Source of the DNA: FEN-1297 sp046705645
GTDB lineage: Bacteria; Bacteroidota; Ignavibacteria; Ignavibacteriales; Ignavibacteriaceae
Reading direction: 5' to 3'
Length of the DNA stretch: 12,511 nucleotides
NCBI GenBank assembly: GCA_046705645.1
Contig: JBJKQE010000037.1
Span: 1 to 12,511, forward strand
Under the pieces are notes generated by a model that searched no databases, was not told where the DNA came from, and was given only the letters and a program-made list of their open reading frames with translations. Numbering within the stretch: the stretch's first letter is position 1; each line of letters starts with the position of its first letter. This document shows, one piece after another, positions 6,653 through 12,511 of this stretch. A program made the position numbers and the translations under genes.

Positions 6653-8341
6653 CTATTTCATTATTTCCTTTATTGTATTATTTAAGTTGCTTAATTCAAC
6701 ATCAAACCGATCTCCGGACTTTCTAATTTTTACTTCTACTTTATTCTCTCTTAATTTTTTTTCACTCACAATTACCTGTACAGGCATTCCTAGTAGGTCT
6801 GCATCATTAAATTTAAAACCAGCCTGAGCATCAGCCCTATCATCAAAAAGGACTTCAATTCCGGCATTATTCAAATCGTTATAAATTTTATCGGAAGCAT
6901 CAACAACCGGCTGCTTTTTCATATTAAGTGCAAGCAAGTGAACCTGGAACGGAGCAAGAGTTTTATCCCATATCATTCCGTTTTCATCATTATGCTGCTC
7001 AATATAACAAGCCATTACACGCTCAACACCAATTCCGTAGCTTCCCATTATCAACGGATTTTCTTTCCCGTTTTCATCTAGAAAATTTGCACCCATTGCA
7101 ACCGAGTATTTTGTCCCGAGCTTAAAAATATGTCCAAGTTCTATGGCAGTAAAAACATCTAATTTGTTTCCACATTTAATACAGTCTTCGCCCGATTTAA
7201 CAATATGCAGATCAGTATATTCAACATTTTTAACGTCGCGAACTAAATCAATTCCTCCTAAGTGATAATCATTTTTATTTGCGCCGCTGAACAGATTATT
7301 TGCATCTTTAAGCCTTAAGTCAGCAATTATCCTTCCTTTAAAACTAATCGGACCAATTGAACCGGCATCTGCACCGGTTATATCTTTTAATTCTTCCGGA
7401 TGTGCAGGACGAATAGTTCCGCCTAAAAACCTTTCAAGTTTGGATTCATTAACTTCATCATTTCCCAACATTAAAATTAAAACCGGCTTACTTTCAATTA
7501 TATATACTCTTGATTTTGCACATTGAGTTTCGTCAATTTTTAAAAACTCACAAAGCACATCAATTGATTTTACATTTGGTGTAGAAATCTCTTTTACTTC
7601 ATCACTCTTTGCATCTCTTTTCTTTCCTTCAACCTTTGATTCGGCAACTTCAACATTAGCGGCGTATCCGCAATGCTCGCAGTAAGCAACAGTATCTTCA
7701 CCTGCATCCGACTTAACCATAAATTCTTCCGATCCGGTTCCGCCCATTGCTCCACTTGAAGCTCCAACTACAAAATATTTTAAATGGCATCTATCGAAAA
7801 TATTTCTGTAAGCTTTGTCATGAAGTCCGTAAGCAATATCAAGCTGTTCCCATGTTGCATCGAAAGTATAAGCATCTTTCATCAGGAACTGTCTGCCACG
7901 TATAACACCGCTTCTAGGTCTTGCTTCGTTTCTAAATTTAGTTTGTATCTGATACCAAATTTGCGGAAGGTCTTTATACGATTTAAGGACATTACGTGCA
8001 TGGTACGTCATAATTTCTTCATGAGTTGGCGCAAGAACGTAATCCCTATTCTTAACATGAAATAAGATATCTCCGAATGCTTCAACACGGTTTGATTCTT
8101 CCCAAATCTCACGCGGATTTAACGCAGGAAGGTGAAACTCTTGTCCTCCGATTGCATCCATTTCTTCTCTGATAATTTGGGATATCTTTTTAATTACTTT
8201 ATATCCGACCGGAAGGAAAGAATAAATTCCGGCAGATAACATTCTGATCATACCAGCTCTTAACATTAAAATATGACTCTTTACAACCGCATCATTCGGT
8301 ACTTCTTTTAATGTCGGAACAAACGACTTACTTAAACGCAT
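6653..8341 (-). CDS. proS: Prolyl-tRNA synthetase, bacterial type
   Basis: A 562-residue cytoplasmic class II synthetase that charges tRNA-Pro with proline. Motif 1 lies around 38-61, the proline-binding loop APTHEE at 104-109, motif 2 FRNEARPRSGVIRGRQFLMK at 136-155 and motif 3 around 429-448 (GSYGIGVERVMA). Between motifs 2 and 3 is the YbaK-like editing insertion (about 225-385), so this is the bacterial long form that can clear Ala-tRNA-Pro. Paired cysteines CEHC (221-224) and CIKC (387-390) flank the insertion, as in many bacterial ProRS. The editing lysine could not be placed with certainty by eye. The anticodon-binding domain runs from about 465 to the end. AGGA six bases before the ATG supports the start; the stop is TAG. 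Confidence 0.97.
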   Translation of the reverse strand: MRLSKSFVPTLKEVPNDAVVKSHILMLRAGMIRMLSAGIYSFLPVGYKVIKKISQIIREEMDAIGGQEFHLPALNPREIWEESNRVEAFGDILFHVKNRDYVLAPTHEEIMTYHARNVLKSYKDLPQIWYQIQTKFRNEARPRSGVIRGRQFLMKDAYTFDATWEQLDIAYGLHDKAYRNIFDRCHLKYFVVGASSGAMGGTGSEEFMVKSDAGEDTVAYCEHCGYAANVEVAESKVEGKKRDAKSDEVKEISTPNVKSIDVLCEFLKIDETQCAKSRVYIIESKPVLILMLGNDEVNESKLERFLGGTIRPAHPEELKDITGADAGSIGPISFKGRIIADLRLKDANNLFSGANKNDYHLGGIDLVRDVKNVEYTDLHIVKSGEDCIKCGNKLDVFTAIELGHIFKLGTKYSVAMGANFLDENGKENPLIMGSYGIGVERVMACYIEQHNDENGMIWDKTLAPFQVHLLALNMKKQPVVDASDKIYNDLNNAGIEVLFDDRADAQAGFKFNDADLLGMPVQVIVSEKKLRENKVEVKIRKSGDRFDVELSNLNNTIKEIMK

Positions 8342-8457
8342 ACATTTTCCTAACTATAATAATTCTCTTGGTGAAGACTAAATTTGAAAATCAAAAATAA
8401 CTAAATGAAAAAGTTTATCAAAATAAAAGAAATTAAGGCATCACTTATTTAACCGAA

Positions 8458-8487
8458 TTTCAATTAAGGAAATTTTACATAACTTTT
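8458..8487 (+). promoter_or_regulatory. Possible Bacteroidota-type promoter for the desaturase
   Basis: TAACTTTT (8480-8487) matches seven of eight positions of TAnnTTTG and is preceded after 18 bases by TTTC (8458-8461), a partial -33 box. It would place the transcript start near 8494, about 70 bases before the chosen ATG and 15 before the alternative TTG. The rest of the 224-base proS-desaturase gap is plain A/T-rich sequence in which I see nothing else. Confidence 0.35.
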
Positions 8488-8565
8488 ACAAAATATAGAA
8501 GCTATTAATTGGATATTAATTATTCTTATCTTATTTTAACACACCATCTCACAGAAAGCGGATAT

Positions 8566-9567
8566 ATGTCTAAAGAAGAAATCAAATTCAATTCCAGATT
8601 TGAGGTAATTAAAAGCCTTGAAGGTTTTGTTAATCAAAATATTCATGATTTATTAAAACCTATTGAACAAAGCTGGCAGCCGAGTGATTTTCTACCAGAT
8701 ATGAAATCCGAAGGCTGGCACGAAGAACTCGTTGAATTTCGTAAAAGATCTATGAGCCTGCCGGACAATCTGATTGTTGTTTTAATCGGTGATATGATAA
8801 CGGAAGAAGCTTTACCTACCTATCAAACATGGTTAAACAGACTTGAAGGTGTTACGGATATTACAGGCAACAGCGATAACGGATGGGCAAAATGGAGCCG
8901 CGGATGGACATCTGAAGAAAACCGGCATGGTGATCTGCTGAATAAATATTTATATCTTACTGGTATTGTAAATATGCGAGCTGTTGAAGTTACAATTCAT
9001 CATTTAATAAATAATGGTTTCGACCCTAAAACAGAAAACGACCCTTACCTAGGATTTATTTATACTTCATTTCAGGAAAGAGCTACAAAAATTTCCCACA
9101 GTAATGTTGCCAAACTTGCTAAAAAGGCAGGCGAAGACAGGCTTCATAAAATTTGCGGTGTAATTGCCGGTGACGAAGCTCGGCATGAAAAAGCATATAA
9201 ACTTTTTATGACAAAAATTTTTGAGGTCGACCCGGTACAGGCAATTTTATCATTCGCCAAAATGATGAAATCAAAAATTACTATGCCTGCCAATTTAATG
9301 TATGACGGAAATGATAAAAATCTATTTGTCAGATTTTCGAATGTTGCTCAAAAATTGGAAGTCTATACTGCTAAAGATTATGCCGAGATTATAAGCAATC
9401 TTGTTAATGGATGGAATATTGACAAATTAGGCGGATTATCAGGTATGGCTGCCAAAGCGCAGGATTATCTTTGCACGCTTTCCGAGAGGTACCTTGCCGT
9501 TTCTAAAAGACTTTCTATCGCAGGCAGCAATGAAAAATTCAGCTGGATATTTGGCAGAGAAGTTTAA
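8566..9567 (+). CDS. Acyl-ACP desaturase (ferritin-like di-iron, plant stearoyl-ACP desaturase type)
   Basis: A 333-residue soluble enzyme that would insert a cis double bond into acyl chains on acyl-carrier protein, using oxygen and reduced ferredoxin. All di-iron ligand motifs of the family are present: the Glu pair in DMITEEALPTYQTW (80/81), EENRHG with Glu118 and His121, Glu171 in FQERATKISH, and DEARH with Glu204 and His207. Length fits the family once transit peptides are excluded. The frame stays open upstream to a TTG at 8509, which would add 19 residues with no family resemblance. I chose the ATG at 8566 because the protein then begins MSKEEIKFNSRFEVIKSLE, close to the usual start of the fold. 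It is monocistronic by spacing and divergent from proS. Chain length and double-bond position are unknown. Confidence 0.93.
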   Translation: MSKEEIKFNSRFEVIKSLEGFVNQNIHDLLKPIEQSWQPSDFLPDMKSEGWHEELVEFRKRSMSLPDNLIVVLIGDMITEEALPTYQTWLNRLEGVTDITGNSDNGWAKWSRGWTSEENRHGDLLNKYLYLTGIVNMRAVEVTIHHLINNGFDPKTENDPYLGFIYTSFQERATKISHSNVAKLAKKAGEDRLHKICGVIAGDEARHEKAYKLFMTKIFEVDPVQAILSFAKMMKSKITMPANLMYDGNDKNLFVRFSNVAQKLEVYTAKDYAEIISNLVNGWNIDKLGGLSGMAAKAQDYLCTLSERYLAVSKRLSIAGSNEKFSWIFGREV

Positions 9568-9749
9568 TTTTTTAATAAATGTATTCTGAATAATAAATTA
9601 TATTCCTTTTCCTCCAATAGAGCAAAATCTTTAATTTACTCTTCTTTTTATATTTGATAAAATCAATCAACTATAATACTTTCACCAATTATAAAATTTT
9701 TCTTTATATCTTTTTTATATTTATGAATAAATAATTTGAGTGTTTTTAA

Positions 9750-10397
9750 ATGGAAGAAATTTTAACATTTGAAGAAATAAGAGTAATCGGTTCTTTAATT
9801 GAAAAAGAACTTACAACTCCGGAATATTACCCTTTGACTATTAACGCAATAAAAAATGCATGCAATCAAAAATCAAATAGAGATCCGGTTGTTTCATTTG
9901 ATGAAAGTTTAATTGAAAAAACTTTGGATAAATTAAGAGAAAAATCATTTGCAAGCAGAATTACGGGCAGTGATATTCGAGTTCCAAAGTATAGACAGGT
10001 CTTTACGGAATCAATGCATTTTTCTCCCGAAGAAGTTTCAGTAATGTGCGTTTTAATGCTAAGAGGACATCAAACGCCTGGTGAGATAAAATCACGTAGT
10101 GGAAGAATGTTCAATTTCGAAAACCTTTCCCAAGTTGATAGTGTGCTTCAAAAATTGATGAGGGGAGATAAACCTCTAATTATGAAATTGCCGAAACAAA
10201 CGGGGATGAAAGAATCTCGTTATATGCATCTCTTATCCGGCAAACCTGAAATTGAAGAGATAGAAAATCCTAAAAGCAAATATATAAGTAATGATGACGA
10301 AAGAATAACGAATCTTGAAGCAGAGCTTGAAGCTATCAAAGTAGAAATTAATGAGCTTAAAATGCAGTTTGAAAAATTCAAAAAACAATTTGAGTAA
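9750..10397 (+). CDS. yceH: YceH/DUF480 family winged-helix protein
   Basis: 215 residues, the same length as E. coli YceH as I recall it. The N-terminal block LTFEEIRVIGSLIEKELTTP (5-24), then YYPLTINAIKNACNQKSNRD (26-45), is the family hallmark. The fold is two tandem winged helices (about 4-85 and 90-165), and the second carries MLRGHQTPGEIKSRSGRM (103-120). The last 30 residues (about 183-214) have a heptad-like pattern with alternating charges, a probable coiled coil. The protein is likely cytoplasmic. The winged helices suggest nucleic-acid binding, but the cellular role of the family is not established. It stands alone, with 182 bases before it and 115 after it, and has no clear Shine-Dalgarno. 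Confidence 0.92.
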   Translation: MEEILTFEEIRVIGSLIEKELTTPEYYPLTINAIKNACNQKSNRDPVVSFDESLIEKTLDKLREKSFASRITGSDIRVPKYRQVFTESMHFSPEEVSVMCVLMLRGHQTPGEIKSRSGRMFNFENLSQVDSVLQKLMRGDKPLIMKLPKQTGMKESRYMHLLSGKPEIEEIENPKSKYISNDDERITNLEAELEAIKVEINELKMQFEKFKKQFE

Positions 10398-10438
10398 TAA
10401 GTTTATTTAACCGAAAACAAAAATATTTAAATAAATAC

Positions 10439-10469
10439 TTTGAATTTTATTATTTGTATTTTATCTTTA
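10439..10469 (+). promoter_or_regulatory. Bacteroidota-type promoter for the ClC gene
   Basis: TTTG (10439-10442) is followed after 19 bases by TATCTTTA (10462-10469), seven of eight matches to TAnnTTTG at the consensus spacing. The start of transcription near 10475 gives a leader of about 38 bases before the ATG at 10513. A weak A/T-only inverted repeat (10402-10410 with 10427-10435) lies just upstream, after the yceH stop. Confidence 0.55.
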
Positions 10470-10512
10470 TTAAAACAATCGGCATGACCGGGGAACTTAT
10501 ATAAAGGGTAAG

Positions 10513-12511
10513 ATGTCGTTAAAAAAAACATACTTAAAATTTTCTTACAAGACTGCTGATTTATTTGAACGTGCTAAAATGACAGAGCATACATTTATGA
10601 TAATTGTAGCTATTATCATAGGTGTCTTAGCTGGATTCGGTGCAATTGCTATCCGTGTTTTAATAAAAGAAATCTCTTTATTAGCATATCCCGGTGGAGA
10701 TAATTTCCTTCTTAATGTAATGCATGCTCCGTGGTTAAAGATTTTACTTATTCCAATTGTCGGAGGGCTAATTGTCGGGCCGATAATTTATTTCTTAGCA
10801 CCTGAAGCAAAAGGTCATGGGGTTCCGGAAGTAATGCAGGCAATATTGCTCAAAGGTGGAATGATCCGTGCCCGTGTTGCTGTTATTAAAGCAATTGCAT
10901 CTGCAATCTCTATCGGTACCGGCGGTTCTGTTGGAAGAGAAGGACCCATTGTACAGATCGGTTCAAGCTTAGGCTCAACAGTAGGTCAGTTTTTCAGAAT
11001 ACCGAGTAAAAAGCTTAAAACATTAGTCGGATGCGGAGCCGCGGCCGGAATTGCCGCCGCATTTAATGCCCCTATTGCAGGTGCTTTATTCGCAGTTGAA
11101 ATAATATTGATGGACTTCGCTGTTGCACAATTTTCCCCTATAGTTATTTCTTCAGTTATGGCTACTGTAATTTCGCACAGCTTCCAGGGAGACTTTGCTG
11201 CATTTCTTGTTCCCAAATATCATCTTGCATCTCCTTACGAAATATTCTTCTATTTCATTCTTGGTTCGGTAAGCGGAATAGTATCATTTCTTTTCATTAA
11301 AGTATTGTATTTTCTTGAAGACTTTTTTGATAACAAATTTCATATCCCGGAATATCTAAAACCTGCTGTGGGCGGAATAGGAATTGGAGTTATTGCATTA
11401 ATTTTCCCACAAATAATGGGTGTCGGTTACGATTCGATAAACCTTGCACTTCATGAAAATTTGGTCTGGTACATTGCACTTCTATTAGTATTTGTTAAAC
11501 TTGTTGCTACATCTATAACTCTCGGTTCAGGCGGATCAGGAGGAATTTTTGCTCCATCACTATTTATTGGCGCAATGCTTGGATATTTTTTCGGTTCAAT
11601 CGCCCATAACTTGTTCCCGGCAATTACAGCTACACCAGGAGCTTACGCTTTAGTCGCAATGGGTGGCCTTGTAGCCGGCACAACAAGAGCTCCTATTACT
11701 GCAATCATAATTGTATTCGAGCTTACAAATGATTACCGCATCATTCTTCCTCTAATGATTACCTGTATAATAAGTACAATTCTTTCCTCAAAGCTAAGCC
11801 GGGAATCTATTTATACTTTAAAACTTTTGCTTCGAAACATAAGCATTAAAGAGGGAACCGAGTTAAATATAATGGAATCGATATTTGTTAAAAATGTTTA
11901 TACTACGAGTTTCGATACATTAAATGTTAATGATAATTTCAGCCAGGTAGTCAATAAAGTTATTAGAGGGAAAGGACCGGAATTTCCAGTGACGAATCCA
12001 AACGGACGTGTATTAGGAATGATTTCTATATACGATATTAAAGATAATTTATATGATAGAGACTCGCTAAAAGATTTGTTAATTGCCGGTGATATAGCAA
12101 ATACAAATTTTACTTCATTAACTCCAGACGATAACTGTCAATCTGCAATAGATAAAATGAGAGAATACGATTTGGAAGGGCTGCCGGTCGTAACGCAAAT
12201 AGATTCAAATACAATAATCGGTATGATATGGATGAAAGATATTCAGTCCGCTTATCAAAAAGAAATAGAAGCGCGTGATATTACCTCCAATCTTGCAAGT
12301 CATATTATGATGAAGGAAGAAACCCTTCAGGTAAGATTTATGGAAGGCTATTCCATTTCAGAAATTGATCCGCCGAAATCTTTTATTGGTAAATCAATCC
12401 GGGATCTTGATATAAGAGTAAAATATGGTGTTGATGTTCTTTCGATAAAGACTAAAAAAGGCAATGAAGAAAAGATTACTGCAATCCCTAATCCGGAGTA
12501 TGTTATATCGG
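10513..12511 (+). CDS. ClC chloride channel/transporter with CBS pair and RCK_C domain (partial, C-terminus beyond window)
   Basis: The frame is open from the ATG at 10513 to the window end, giving 666 visible residues. The membrane domain (about 25-440) has the ClC signatures: GHGVPE (101-106), GREGP (141-145) with the gating glutamate at 143, FNAPIAGALFAVE (184-196), GSGGIFAPSLFIGAMLG (341-357) and Tyr434, the likely inner-gate tyrosine. The first filter motif has His102 where E. coli ClcA has Ser. The position after Glu196, which should correspond to the internal proton glutamate, is Ile, so channel or uncoupled behaviour is possible. Two CBS domains follow (about 453-515 and 522-585), then a segment from about 600 (VRFMEGYSISEIDP, then FIGKSIRDLDIRVKYGVDVL) that fits the TrkA-C/RCK_C domain and runs off the edge. 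GGG at 10506-10508 precedes the ATG. Confidence 0.93.
   Translation, partial: MSLKKTYLKFSYKTADLFERAKMTEHTFMIIVAIIIGVLAGFGAIAIRVLIKEISLLAYPGGDNFLLNVMHAPWLKILLIPIVGGLIVGPIIYFLAPEAKGHGVPEVMQAILLKGGMIRARVAVIKAIASAISIGTGGSVGREGPIVQIGSSLGSTVGQFFRIPSKKLKTLVGCGAAAGIAAAFNAPIAGALFAVEIILMDFAVAQFSPIVISSVMATVISHSFQGDFAAFLVPKYHLASPYEIFFYFILGSVSGIVSFLFIKVLYFLEDFFDNKFHIPEYLKPAVGGIGIGVIALIFPQIMGVGYDSINLALHENLVWYIALLLVFVKLVATSITLGSGGSGGIFAPSLFIGAMLGYFFGSIAHNLFPAITATPGAYALVAMGGLVAGTTRAPITAIIIVFELTNDYRIILPLMITCIISTILSSKLSRESIYTLKLLLRNISIKEGTELNIMESIFVKNVYTTSFDTLNVNDNFSQVVNKVIRGKGPEFPVTNPNGRVLGMISIYDIKDNLYDRDSLKDLLIAGDIANTNFTSLTPDDNCQSAIDKMREYDLEGLPVVTQIDSNTIIGMIWMKDIQSAYQKEIEARDITSNLASHIMMKEETLQVRFMEGYSISEIDPPKSFIGKSIRDLDIRVKYGVDVLSIKTKKGNEEKITAIPNPEYVIS

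Noticed and set aside
7310..7700. Cysteine pairs flanking the ProRS insertion as a possible new metal site
   Set aside because: Paired cysteines at these positions are common in bacterial ProRS of this form, so they are not novel.
8509..8565. TTG-started 19-residue extension of the desaturase
   Set aside because: No Shine-Dalgarno before the TTG, the added residues do not resemble family N-termini, and the internal ATG at 8566 gives the expected start.
10402..10435. 9-bp A/T-only inverted repeat after yceH as terminator
   Set aside because: The stem has no G/C pairs, the loop is 16 bases and no U-tract follows; chance is likely in this composition.
10986..11216. Minus-strand open frame of 76 codons inside the ClC gene
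   Set aside because: Antisense to the conserved ClC filter region, Ala-rich by reflection of Gly/Ala codons; no independent support.

Overview
The window is AT-rich (roughly one third G+C by eye) and gene-dense. It most likely comes from a chromosome of the Bacteroidota/Ignavibacteria (FCB) group. Two intergenic regions carry the promoter form typical of Bacteroidota (TTG or TTTG, about 19-21 bp, then TAnnTTTG), and the proteins have the look of that group. This placement is inference: there is no rRNA or other phylogenetic marker here, and no mobile element, CRISPR array or tRNA was seen.

Layout. On the left edge (1-433, minus) is the N-terminal part of an RsmI-family SAM-dependent methyltransferase. 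Divergent from it is a two-gene plus-strand operon (548-3408): an unassigned membrane protein with an extracytoplasmic domain, overlapping by ATGA an OPT-family (oligopeptide/metal-chelate) transporter. A strong hairpin terminator at 3435-3457 separates it from a convergent minus-strand operon (6307 down to 3513), which encodes a 12-segment ABC exporter permease, its ATPase and a small membrane protein with a PH-like cytoplasmic tail. Further upstream on the minus strand lie a 62-residue two-helix membrane protein and prolyl-tRNA synthetase (proS).

Divergent from proS on the plus strand are a plant-type acyl-ACP desaturase (8566-9567), a YceH/DUF480 winged-helix protein (9750-10397), and a ClC-family chloride channel/transporter (10513 to the right edge). 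The ClC protein carries two CBS domains and the start of a TrkA-C/RCK_C domain, and it is cut by the window end.

How it fits together. proS and the RsmI-like enzyme belong to translation. The OPT pair, the ABC trio and the ClC protein are three independent membrane transport units. The desaturase would adjust membrane fluidity using oxygen. No single pathway unites the window. The least ordinary items are the OPT-coupled membrane protein, the ClC-CBS-CBS-RCK_C architecture with His in the filter position, and the ABC operon with its PH-like third gene and an inverted repeat touching its predicted -35 box. No gap between genes exceeds 300 bases; the longest is the 224 bases between proS and the desaturase.
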